This document shows positions 1 through 7,294 of a DNA stretch of 64,000 nt, piece after piece; within the stretch, counting starts at the first letter, position 1; the number at the start of each line of letters is the position of its first letter. The notes under the pieces are model-generated. The model saw only the letters and a program-made list of their open reading frames with translations. It did no database searches and was not told where the DNA came from. Made by a program: the position numbers and the translations under genes. Source of the DNA: Novosphingobium sp. 28-62-57 (GTDB lineage: Bacteria; Pseudomonadota; Alphaproteobacteria; Sphingomonadales; Sphingomonadaceae); assembly GCA_002256985.1 (NCBI GenBank), contig NCGO01000001.1:124001-188000 (forward strand), written 5' to 3'.

Positions 1-1
1 A

Positions 2-208
2 TCGGCCTTTGGCGATTCAAACGACCATGATTTCATGGACTTGCCCGTAGTGCTGGCCGGCGGGCTGGTGAAAGGCGGGCGGCATCTGGAGGTGGCCAAG
101 GGCACGCCGATGTCTGACCTGATGCTGGCGGGGCTTAACTTGCTGGGCGTTCCGGCGAAAAGCTTTGGCGACAGCACCGGGCCGCTCAAGGGTCTGGCTG
201 ATGCTTGA
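2..208 (+). CDS. DUF1552 family protein, C-terminal fragment
   Basis: This is the last 68 codons of a gene that begins before the window. The readable tail contains FGDSNDHDFMDLPVVLAGG, then GGRHLEVAKGTPMSDL, then LLGVPAKSFGDSTGPL. The pattern of 'leave the specimen in the vault of the cell' proteins is not relevant here; the match is to the conserved end of DUF1552, a domain of exported proteins of unknown function usually encoded with DUF1592-type and cytochrome-containing genes. The TGA stop lies inside the start region of the next gene (ATG at 201), so the two are translationally coupled. Function is not known. The call rests on remembered family consensus only. Confidence 0.7.
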   Translation, partial: SAFGDSNDHDFMDLPVVLAGGLVKGGRHLEVAKGTPMSDLMLAGLNLLGVPAKSFGDSTGPLKGLADA

Positions 209-1505
209 TCTGGTCGCGGGGCTCCTGCTGGCAAGCGCGATGCCGGTTGCCGATGCGATTGCGGCAGACGATGCGGTGGCCCTGCAGGCCGCGCTTGAGC
301 GTGGCGCGGATGCCAATGCAACGCTCGATTATGGCGAAAGGCCGCTCGCGCGTGCCGTGGAAGTGCAGGACCCTGCTCTCGTCACGCTGCTGTTGAAGCA
401 TGGGGCCAAGCCGAACCTTGCCGATGCCAATGGCCTGACGCCACTGGCGCTGGCCTGCGAACGCGGCAACGCTGACATCGTGCAGGCGCTGCTGAACGCT
501 GGTGCCGATCCGCGCAAGCCGGGGGCCGAAGGGGCTTGGCCGCTGGCCCTGTGCGCGCGGTTTGCGTCTGCCGAAACCGTGGCCGCGATGTTGGCCAAGG
601 GCGCCAAGCCCGATACCCCGGATCCGCGCGGGCAGACACCGCTGATGTGGGCCGCATCTGCCGGGAAGGCGGATGCGGTGGCGCTGCTGGTCAAAGCGGG
701 CGCGAAAGTAAACCGCGCCACGGCGGAGGGCTTTACGCCGCTGTTCTTCGCCATTGCGGGCGGCAATGCCGATGCGGTGGATGTGCTGGCTCAGGCAGGC
801 GCAGACATTCGCCATCGCGGGCCGGAAAACACCAGTGCCTTGCAATTGGCGCTCTATCAAAAGAATTGGGGCGCGGCGCAACTTTTGCTGGCGCGCGGCA
901 GTTGGGACTTGGCCGAGATTGACCGCAACGGCACCCGCCCGCTGCATGTGGCCGCCGCAGCAGGGCAGGGCGCGCTGGTTTCGGCACTCCTGGCCAAGGG
1001 CGCCGATCCCAATGGCCTGACCGGCCCATCGCGCGTGACATGGGTGACCGAGGCCAACTTTGGCATGCCACCGCCGCCCGTTCCGCCCACGCCACCGCTG
1101 TTCAGTGCGGCGCAGGCCGGGCAGGCCGAGGCAATGCGGCTGCTGGTGGCGGCGGGGGCGGACAAGGCCTTTGTTCTGGCAAACGGCACCAACATCCTGC
1201 TGGCGGCAGCATCCGGGCAGAACGCAGATGCGCTCACGCTGGCGCTCGATTATGCACCCAACGTTGATGTCACCGATGCCAATGGCATGACCGCGCTGCA
1301 TCGCGCATTAAGCAGTGGCTGGCATCCCGGCCTTGAACCGATGCTGCGCGTATTGGCAATCCGTGGCGCGCGCACAGACATTGCCGACAAGTATGGACGC
1401 ACGGCCGCCAAAATGGTTGAAGATGGCCTTGCCACAGTCCGCGAGGCCTATTTGAAAGTGTTTCCCCAAAAGCCGCCTTCCGCTTTGGCGCTGAAGCCGT
1501 TTTGA
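201..1505 (+). CDS. Exported ankyrin-repeat protein
   Basis: A 434-residue protein. Translation probably starts at ATG 201, which overlaps the upstream stop by eight bases; an in-frame TTG at 165 would add 12 residues and spoil the hydrophobic N-terminus. The first 20 or so residues form a plausible Sec signal peptide (ending near ADAIAADD). After that come about ten ankyrin repeats of some 33 residues, recognisable by recurring G-x-TPL and LL-x-x-GA blocks such as GLTPLALACERGNADIV. A proline-rich break (GMPPPPVPPTPPLF, near residue 295) interrupts the array. Ankyrin arrays bind proteins; the partner here is unknown, but the gene neighbours (DUF1552, cytochrome c') suggest a periplasmic role. 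Confidence 0.85.
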   Translation: MLDLVAGLLLASAMPVADAIAADDAVALQAALERGADANATLDYGERPLARAVEVQDPALVTLLLKHGAKPNLADANGLTPLALACERGNADIVQALLNAGADPRKPGAEGAWPLALCARFASAETVAAMLAKGAKPDTPDPRGQTPLMWAASAGKADAVALLVKAGAKVNRATAEGFTPLFFAIAGGNADAVDVLAQAGADIRHRGPENTSALQLALYQKNWGAAQLLLARGSWDLAEIDRNGTRPLHVAAAAGQGALVSALLAKGADPNGLTGPSRVTWVTEANFGMPPPPVPPTPPLFSAAQAGQAEAMRLLVAAGADKAFVLANGTNILLAAASGQNADALTLALDYAPNVDVTDANGMTALHRALSSGWHPGLEPMLRVLAIRGARTDIADKYGRTAAKMVEDGLATVREAYLKVFPQKPPSALALKPF

Positions 1506-1533
1506 TACCGCCACACCAAGACAGGACCCTGCA

Positions 1534-1998
1534 ATGAACAAGCCCCGCATTCGCACTATTGCCGCCGCTATCGCTCTTGTCGCCGCAGCAGGCGGGACGT
1601 TTGCTATTGCCGCATCTCCGGCTGACACGATTGCCGCGCGCCAGGCCAATTTCAAGAAGATGGGCGGCGCGATGAAGGTCATCAAGGATGAACTGGCCGG
1701 CAGCGCGGACAAGGCCAAGATGGCAGGGGCTGCCAAGACCATCGCCGCCATGGCCCGCGCACAAGTGCCGCTGTTCCCCAAGGGCACCGGCCCGGGCGCT
1801 GGCGTGAAGACGGACGCGCTGCCCGCGATCTGGACCGACCGTGCGACCTTTGATGGTCATGCCAAGAAGCTGATTGCCGAAGCAGACAAGCTGGTGATGG
1901 TCAGCGGCACCGGCAACGCTGCGGCGATCGGCGCGCAGTTCAAGGCCGTTGGCGGCACTTGCGGCGCATGCCACAAGCAGTTCCGCGCCGACGATTGA
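1534..1998 (+). CDS. Cytochrome c' / c556 family protein
   Basis: A 154-residue exported haem protein. An N-terminal signal peptide of about 26 residues ends at AIAAS. The remainder is alpha-helical, with a single haem-binding CxxCH motif near the C-terminus (CGACHKQFR). This C-terminal position is characteristic of the four-helix cytochrome c' and c556 class, as opposed to N-terminal CxxCH class I cytochromes. The gene follows the ankyrin gene by 28 bases and precedes a cytochrome b561 gene, so a periplasmic electron-transfer pair is plausible. The physiological partner and ligand cannot be told from sequence. Confidence 0.9.
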   Translation: MNKPRIRTIAAAIALVAAAGGTFAIAASPADTIAARQANFKKMGGAMKVIKDELAGSADKAKMAGAAKTIAAMARAQVPLFPKGTGPGAGVKTDALPAIWTDRATFDGHAKKLIAEADKLVMVSGTGNAAAIGAQFKAVGGTCGACHKQFRADD

Positions 1999-2070
1999 TT
2001 TTTGCCGGAATTTGATGAGGGAAAGTCCTCGATTTCCGCCTGCGATGGAGGTGGCCCACCATCCATCGAC

Positions 2071-2178
2071 GTCACCCTGAACTTGTTTAGCGACGCTGGC
2101 CTTCGGCTCAGGGTCCATCTATCACTCCAAGCGGCAGCTTGATTAGCGAAATGGATCCTGAAACAAGTTCAGGATGAC
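2071..2178. repeat. Palindromic intergenic repeat (REP-like)
   Basis: Two 18-base arms, 2071-2088 and 2161-2178, are reverse complements with one mismatch (core CCTGAACTTGTTT / AAACAAGTTCAGG). Between them lies about 70 bases with a second partial copy of the same arm near 2105. This family of short palindromes is common between sphingomonad genes; that statement is from memory. It sits between the cytochrome c' and b561 genes and could act as a transcript-end or stability structure. Confidence 0.7.
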
Positions 2179-2251
2179 GAATACGGGATGATAAGGTCGG
2201 GATTGCTGTTTCGGACATGCAACAACTCCGAATAGGAAAAGGGGTTTCGTC

Positions 2252-2929
2252 GTGACGGAAAAGGTCCGCGTTTGGGACGTGCCGGTGCGGCTGTTCCACT
2301 GGTCGTTGCTGGGGCTGTTCACGTTCTCGTGGTGGAGCGGGGAAAACCACGAGATGGAATGGCACCGGCAATCGGGCCTGCTGATCGTGGCGCTGCTGCT
2401 GTTCCGCGTGTTCTGGGGCCTTGCCGGATCGCGCACGGCCCGCTTCGCACAGTTTGTGAAGTGGCCGGGTGAAGTCCTTGCTTATGCTCGCAAAGCTTCG
2501 GATGAACATGCCACCGATGGGCACAATCCGCTGGGTGGGTGGAGCGTGGCGGCTCTGCTCTTGGTCTTGCTCACGCTGGTCACGGCAGGGCTGTTTTCGG
2601 TGGATGTCGATGGGCTGGAATCGGGGCCTTTGGCTGGGTTCCTAAGCTTCGATGGCGGCCGCGCGGCGGCGGAAATTCATGAAATTGCGTTCAAGGCAGC
2701 GTTGACGCTGATTGGTCTGCATGTCTGCGCGATCGGCTACTACCAGTTCCTTGTCGGGCGTGATCTGATCGGCCCGATGATTACCGGCAGGCGCGATCTG
2801 GAGGCTGGTGAAACCGTTGAAAGCGTGCGCTGGTCCCCGTTGCGCGCGCTGATCGGGCTGGCGGTGATCCTCGCGCTGGTCTGGGCAATCTCGAAAGGCT
2901 TTCAGTTCGCCAGCGCTGGCGACGTATAG
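2252..2929 (+). CDS. Cytochrome b561 family membrane protein
   Basis: A 225-residue integral membrane protein resembling the diheme cytochrome b subunits of Ni/Fe-hydrogenase and of cytochrome b561 type. It begins with the typical VWDVPVRLFHW motif; the His is a likely haem ligand. At least four hydrophobic segments follow, with further histidines at HRQSG and HEIAF and in the LIGLHVCAIGYY segment. The start is GTG 2252, seven bases after an AAAAGGGG ribosome site. It may pass electrons to the cytochrome c' just upstream. The last 28 bases overlap the 3' end of the convergent epimerase gene. Confidence 0.88.
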   Translation: MTEKVRVWDVPVRLFHWSLLGLFTFSWWSGENHEMEWHRQSGLLIVALLLFRVFWGLAGSRTARFAQFVKWPGEVLAYARKASDEHATDGHNPLGGWSVAALLLVLLTLVTAGLFSVDVDGLESGPLAGFLSFDGGRAAAEIHEIAFKAALTLIGLHVCAIGYYQFLVGRDLIGPMITGRRDLEAGETVESVRWSPLRALIGLAVILALVWAISKGFQFASAGDV

Positions 2930-3852
2930 GCTGGATCGTGCGCGAATGGCAGCGGCTTGCCCTCGCGCAAAGCGTCAAGCACTTGCGCAAACCCGGTCTG
3001 ACAGCGGAACCCCAAACGGCGTTCGGCATGGGACGCATCATAAACCCGGCCGATGCTGGTGGGCAGGGTCCAACCGCGCTTTTCATAAAGGCTGGCAGCA
3101 TCGGGAAAATAGCGCGCGATTACCGCTTGTGCGTCTGATTTCAGTTCACGCACTTCGTTGCGGCTGAAAGGCGTGGGGGCAGACAGCACGAACAGATCGA
3201 AGCCTAGGTCTGGCGCACGTTCCAAAGCGGCGATGTGGGCATCTGCCGCATCTTCCACCGTCAGTCGGCGGTTCAAAAGCTCGTTGGCTTTCAGATTTTC
3301 GCCTGACGGTTGCCTCAGCGTATCGTCATCTTCGGGGAAAAAGCGCCCGGTGCGCAAGACCACACAAGGCAGGCCATGTTCGTGTGCGTAGATGCGGCAA
3401 AGGCCTTCGGCGGCGAGCTTAGTCACGCCATAAATGTTGCGTGGCACCAGCGGGCCGGTCTGCTCGTCCAGCCATACCGCAGCGTCACCCGCCTCGTCGC
3501 GCACCGTCTGGCTGATCATCAGCGATGTGGTTGAGGTGAAGACAAGGCGATCATGCCCCGCAGCCTTTGCGGCGCTCAACAGGTTGCGCGTGCCAGTGAC
3601 GTTCACGTCGATGAACGCTTGTTCCGGGTAGCGAACGATATCGGGCTTGTGCAGCGCGGCGGCGTGGATCACGGCGTCGATGCCGTGAGCAAAGCCTGCT
3701 TTCACCACAGCCGGATCGGCCACCGATCCGATAACCTGTGTGTCAGAACCGGGCGCTACATCGAGGCCGACCACGCTGTGCCCCGCGCTACGCAAGCGGG
3801 GTGCGAGAAACCGGCCAAGCCAGCCTGTCGAACCGGTCAGGAGGATCCGCAT
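2902..3852 (-). CDS. NAD(P)-dependent epimerase/dehydratase (extended SDR)
   Basis: A 316-residue cytosolic extended short-chain dehydrogenase. The N-terminal Rossmann motif LTGSTGWLG (residues 4-12) binds the dinucleotide, followed by the DV acid that selects the cofactor. The catalytic set is visible as FTSTTS and YGVTK (YxxxK). The substrate cannot be read from the sequence; family members act on nucleotide sugars, uronates and similar compounds. It is four bases from the phosphoribosyltransferase gene, so the two are probably co-transcribed. Its 3' end overlaps that of the convergent cytochrome b561 gene by 28 bases, leaving no room for a conventional terminator. Confidence 0.85.
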   Translation of the reverse strand: MRILLTGSTGWLGRFLAPRLRSAGHSVVGLDVAPGSDTQVIGSVADPAVVKAGFAHGIDAVIHAAALHKPDIVRYPEQAFIDVNVTGTRNLLSAAKAAGHDRLVFTSTTSLMISQTVRDEAGDAAVWLDEQTGPLVPRNIYGVTKLAAEGLCRIYAHEHGLPCVVLRTGRFFPEDDDTLRQPSGENLKANELLNRRLTVEDAADAHIAALERAPDLGFDLFVLSAPTPFSRNEVRELKSDAQAVIARYFPDAASLYEKRGWTLPTSIGRVYDASHAERRLGFRCQTGFAQVLDALREGKPLPFAHDPAYTSPALAN

Positions 3853-3856
3853 GATG

Positions 3857-4387
3857 TCATGCCAAGCGTTCGGGCACAGCCTGCGCTTCTTCGGCCAGCG
3901 TTTCGGCGGTCATCACCGCTTCCCATGGGAACACGAACCAGCGCTTGTCCTGCGCGCGGTCAATTTCCTCAGCCGCATAATCGACGCGCGCTTGTGAACG
4001 GCAATTGTCCATCAGCACGGCAAACCGCAAGTTGTCAGGGTTACAGCCGTTTTCGGCGAGAAGGTTGCGGATGTAGACGATGGTGCCGCCGCTATCGTTG
4101 ATATCGTCAACAAACAGCAGCCGCGTGCCATCGGCCGATTTGCCGGCCACTTTGCCCAGCAGTTCGTCGGCAAAGCCGGGGACTTTGGAGGAGTGGTCGA
4201 CCGACAGCATCGGCACCTGCAGTTCGTGGCTGATATAGACCGCCGGGACCAGCCCGCCACGCCCGATGCCGATAATGAAATCCGGCTTCCAGCGATCAGC
4301 CGCCAGCGTGCGCGAAAGGCCGCGCACTTTGGTGAGGAAGTCCTCGTACGCGATGTAATTGAGCACCGGAGCGGCGGAATCGATCAT
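3857..4387 (-). CDS. Purine phosphoribosyltransferase (Gpt-like)
   Basis: A 176-residue type I phosphoribosyltransferase. The PRPP-binding loop is LLFVDDINDSGGT (residues about 90-102), with the two acidic residues and the small-residue loop of the family. The GIGRGGLVPA segment forms the pyrophosphate loop. Size and fit are close to xanthine/guanine phosphoribosyltransferases, which convert xanthine, guanine or hypoxanthine plus PRPP into nucleotides. Its position directly beside the purine catabolic locus supports a salvage role, balancing breakdown. Base specificity is inferred, not shown. A gap of about 100 bases with no gene separates it from the LysR gene. Confidence 0.8.
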   Translation of the reverse strand: MIDSAAPVLNYIAYEDFLTKVRGLSRTLAADRWKPDFIIGIGRGGLVPAVYISHELQVPMLSVDHSSKVPGFADELLGKVAGKSADGTRLLFVDDINDSGGTIVYIRNLLAENGCNPDNLRFAVLMDNCRSQARVDYAAEEIDRAQDKRWFVFPWEAVMTAETLAEEAQAVPERLA

Positions 4388-4490
4388 GTCCGGAAAGTCC
4401 GTTAGCAGCCTGACAAGATTTTCAGGTATCGCCTGATGCGGTGCAGAGCAATCGCGGTTCCCACGACTTTTTGCGCCAGTGTGGCACCTG

Positions 4491-5420
4491 CTAGAGCGTT
4501 TTGGCCGCGCCCGCCGGATAGGCCAGTTGGCCGAAAGCAGTTTGCATCTCGCTCAGGACGATATCGGCAGCGTAAGATGGTGGACGCGCCGTGGCGGTGC
4601 ATAGGGCCAGCGTCATTGGCCTAAGCACCGGATCAGAGATGCGGGTGAACGACAGCAGGCCCGCTTTCACCTCGGTGATCACGTCAAGCGAGGTCAGGAT
4701 GCCGATGCCCACGCCTTGCAGCACCAGCGACGTGATCATCTGGATATTGTTGCTGGTCGCCTTCTTGTCGATCGTGGCGCGGGTCGTGCCCTCCAGCACG
4801 GCAATCTGCTGATGCACCGCCAGCGCGGTCGATGGGACGACGACGGGTGAGCCGATGCAGGCGGAAAAGCGCGCCTCTGCCTGCTGGCCAAACGGGTGCC
4901 CGGCTGGCGTGATAAAGCCAAGGTGCACGTCCACAAAGGCGCGCACGGTAATGTCGCGGTAGGATTGCGGATCAAAGAAGATGCCGAAATCCACCTCGTT
5001 GCTGGCAATCATACGGCGGACCTGATCGTTGCCGGTCACTTTGACATCGATGGTAATGCCCGGATAGCGGCTCTGGATCGATTGGATCGCGGCAGGAATG
5101 GCCCCCTTGGTCAGCGCATCGATCACCGCGATCTCCACGTGGCCGCGCTTCAAGCCGCGCAAATCCTCGATCTGGGCGCGCACTTCGCTCAGGCTCTTTT
5201 GCCAGCGCCCCCCGGCGGCCATCATGATCTCGCCCGCTGAGGTCAGACGCAGCCCAGTGGGCAGGCGCTCAAACAGCGGCATCCCGATCTCGGCCTCGAC
5301 ATTCAGGATCTGCCGATCAATGGCTGAGGCCGAGACATTGAGTTCATCGGCGGCCTTGCGGATCGAGCCAAGGCGGCCAACCGCCATGAAATAGCGCAGG
5401 AATCGGGAGAAGGCTGGCAC
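4491..5420 (-). CDS. LysR-family regulator, probable purine-locus regulator
   Basis: A 309-residue LysR-type regulator. The N-terminal winged helix-turn-helix spans about residues 4-63 (SIRKAADELNVSASAIDRQI), and the rest is the periplasmic-binding-like effector domain. It starts with GTG at 5420. It is transcribed divergently from the secreted adenosine deaminase gene, the first gene of the purine locus, which is the classical arrangement for a LysR regulator and its target. A two-part motif (5437-5469) lies just upstream of its start and recurs inside the locus at 13728-13760. The effector is likely a purine or ureide intermediate, but that is inference. Confidence 0.85.
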   Translation of the reverse strand: MPAFSRFLRYFMAVGRLGSIRKAADELNVSASAIDRQILNVEAEIGMPLFERLPTGLRLTSAGEIMMAAGGRWQKSLSEVRAQIEDLRGLKRGHVEIAVIDALTKGAIPAAIQSIQSRYPGITIDVKVTGNDQVRRMIASNEVDFGIFFDPQSYRDITVRAFVDVHLGFITPAGHPFGQQAEARFSACIGSPVVVPSTALAVHQQIAVLEGTTRATIDKKATSNNIQMITSLVLQGVGIGILTSLDVITEVKAGLLSFTRISDPVLRPMTLALCTATARPPSYAADIVLSEMQTAFGQLAYPAGAAKTL

Positions 5421-5436
5421 GGGTGGGGGCTACCTG

Positions 5437-5469
5437 TTTTTTGCAACGCTGTGTCGGATTCATTGCGTT
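5437..5469 (+). promoter_or_regulatory. Candidate operator, copy 1
   Basis: TTTTTTGCAAC at 5437-5447 and CATTGCGTT at 5461-5469 are separated by 13 bases. The same two blocks with the same 13-base gap occur at 13728-13760, while the spacers differ. The GCAA and TTGC cores form an inverted pair. It lies in the divergent LysR/deaminase intergenic region, so it is the natural binding site for the regulator. Confidence 0.6.
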
Positions 5470-5501
5470 TGTGTGAAACAGGTCAAGTCCTTAACGACTC
5501 A

Positions 5502-5522
5502 CCATCGCATTTTTCGCGATGG
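5502..5522 (+). promoter_or_regulatory. Hairpin overlapping a ribosome site
   Basis: A perfect seven-base stem (CCATCGC / GCGATGG) with a seven-base, T-rich loop. The 3' arm includes the first two bases of the GGAGGG ribosome site (5521-5526) of the downstream deaminase gene. In the transcript it could partly hide the ribosome site. It could also be a chance fold. Confidence 0.4.
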
Positions 5523-5533
5523 AGGGACCATAC

Positions 5534-7099
5534 ATGGCAGCGACGTTCACGGCATCTGGCTGGCGCGCACGCATGCGCGAAGCGGTTGTCGTGGGGGCGC
5601 TGGCAGTGTGCCCGGCTGTTGCATCGGCCAATGCCCCCGCTCCCGATCTCGCCCGCGAAGCAGCCGTGGCGGCTTTGCTGGATCAGGCAAAGGACAGCCC
5701 TCCCGCCTTGCGCGTTTTCCTGCGGGGAATGCCCAAGGGCGGTGATCTGCACAACCATCTGGCCGGCGCGATCTACGCCGAGGATTTCATCGCTTGGGCT
5801 GGTGCCAAGGGCTTTTGCGTTACTGCCAACGGATTGACCATAGAACCACCGCCATGCCCGGCCGAACGGGCGATTGAGCGGTTCGCGGTGGCGGACGAAT
5901 TTGGCTATGACCGGTTAGTCAATTCCATGTCCACGCGCGGCTGGCAGCGCGGGGTTGGTCGCAACGATGTGACCGGTCACAACCAGTTCTTCGAATCCTT
6001 CAGCCGCTTCGGCCCGATCGCGGGCGAGACGGCCAAGATGCTGACGGCAACCCGGCGCATCGCAGCAAGCGACAATCTGTCCTACCTCGAACTCGATCAC
6101 AACACGACCACGCTGGGATCAACCGTGCTGGCTGCGCCCGATGGCCCGTTGACCGAGGCTGATCTGGCCAGTCGCTATGCCACCGAGGCAAAAACGCTGG
6201 CACCGCTTCTGCCCAAGGCGCAGGCTGAGCTTGATGCCGATGAGGCGGCGGCGGAAAAGGCAATGGCATGTGGCACCGCGGCGGCTGAGCCGGGCTGCAA
6301 GGTTGCGGTGCAATATCTGTTTCAGGCGCTGCGGGCCTTGCCGCCGGGGCAGGTGTACCGTTCGCTGATCCTTGGCTTCATGATCGCTGATGCCGATCCG
6401 CGCTTTGTCGGCGTGAATATCGTCATGCCCGAAGATGCTTACCCGGCCCGGCGCGATTATAAGCTGCACATGGCGATGATCCGCTTCCTCGCCACCAAGT
6501 ATCCCAAAGTGAAGCTCTCACTCCATGCAGGCGAAGTGACGCTTGGTCTGGTGCCGCCGCAAGATTTGCGCGATCATATCGCGCAGGCTGTAGCCTTGGG
6601 CGCAAAACGCATTGGCCATGGCACGGGCATTGCGTTTGAAGATGCTGCCGAAGACACGATGGCCCGCATGGCGCGCGATGGTGTGGCGGTTGAAATCAAC
6701 CTCACCAGCAATGACGTGATCCTTGGCGTCAAGGGCGCAGATCATCCGCTGAACCTCTATCGCGCGCATGGCGTGCCGGTGGTCCTGTCTACCGACGATC
6801 AGGGCGTACTGCGGTCTGACATGACCAATGAATACGTTCGCGCCGTGCGAGAGCAGGGGCTTGCCTATGCCGACCTCAAGAAAGTCGCGCGTGCCGGATT
6901 GCACTTTTCGTTCCTTCCCGGCGAGGCTTTGTGGACCGATCCGGTAGCGTTGAAGCCTGTGGCAGCCTGCGCCGATCTGGCAACGCCGCAATGCGCCAAG
7001 TTCCTCTCAACAAACCGAAAAGCGGCCCTTCAGGTTGAGCTCGAACAGCGCTTTGCCGTGTTCGAGGACGAACGGCTGAAGCGGGCCAAGAAGCCATGA
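5534..7099 (+). CDS. Secreted adenosine deaminase-family enzyme
   Basis: A 521-residue protein that should deaminate adenosine or a related nucleoside in the periplasm. The chosen start, ATG 5534, is seven bases after GGAGGG; an in-frame ATG at 5519 overlaps that ribosome site and is unlikely. A signal peptide of about 35 residues ends at PAVASANA. The metallo-deaminase signature is complete: HNH (residues 73-75), HAGE (H331), GHGTG (H362) and STDDQG (D421, D422). The protein is some 180 residues longer than cytosolic adenosine deaminases, with an extended middle region. That resembles secreted ADGF-type deaminases. It opens the purine locus and precedes the receptor gene. Confidence 0.85.
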   Translation: MAATFTASGWRARMREAVVVGALAVCPAVASANAPAPDLAREAAVAALLDQAKDSPPALRVFLRGMPKGGDLHNHLAGAIYAEDFIAWAGAKGFCVTANGLTIEPPPCPAERAIERFAVADEFGYDRLVNSMSTRGWQRGVGRNDVTGHNQFFESFSRFGPIAGETAKMLTATRRIAASDNLSYLELDHNTTTLGSTVLAAPDGPLTEADLASRYATEAKTLAPLLPKAQAELDADEAAAEKAMACGTAAAEPGCKVAVQYLFQALRALPPGQVYRSLILGFMIADADPRFVGVNIVMPEDAYPARRDYKLHMAMIRFLATKYPKVKLSLHAGEVTLGLVPPQDLRDHIAQAVALGAKRIGHGTGIAFEDAAEDTMARMARDGVAVEINLTSNDVILGVKGADHPLNLYRAHGVPVVLSTDDQGVLRSDMTNEYVRAVREQGLAYADLKKVARAGLHFSFLPGEALWTDPVALKPVAACADLATPQCAKFLSTNRKAALQVELEQRFAVFEDERLKRAKKP

Positions 7100-7294
7100 T
7101 TTACCCGGGGCGCATCACAGCGCTTCCGGTGACAAAGAACGACAATGTGCGCGACTTGCGTATCGCCGCCGAAGCTGTGGCGTGATCGAAGGGACGATAG
7201 CACGGGAAAGACAACAGGGAGAGGCGCGGTTCAACCAAGCGCATGTGTCCTTCGATGGGGAAGGCCATGCGTAAAAATGCGCCCAAGGGGGGTA

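Noticed and set aside
186-1301. Open frame of 371 codons on the minus strand
   Set aside because: It is the complement of the ankyrin repeats and simply mirrors their periodicity.
7145-7294. N-terminal extension of the purine-locus receptor
   Set aside because: It has no ribosome site and would put 50 extra residues before a clear signal peptide; ATG 7295 follows AAGGGGGG.
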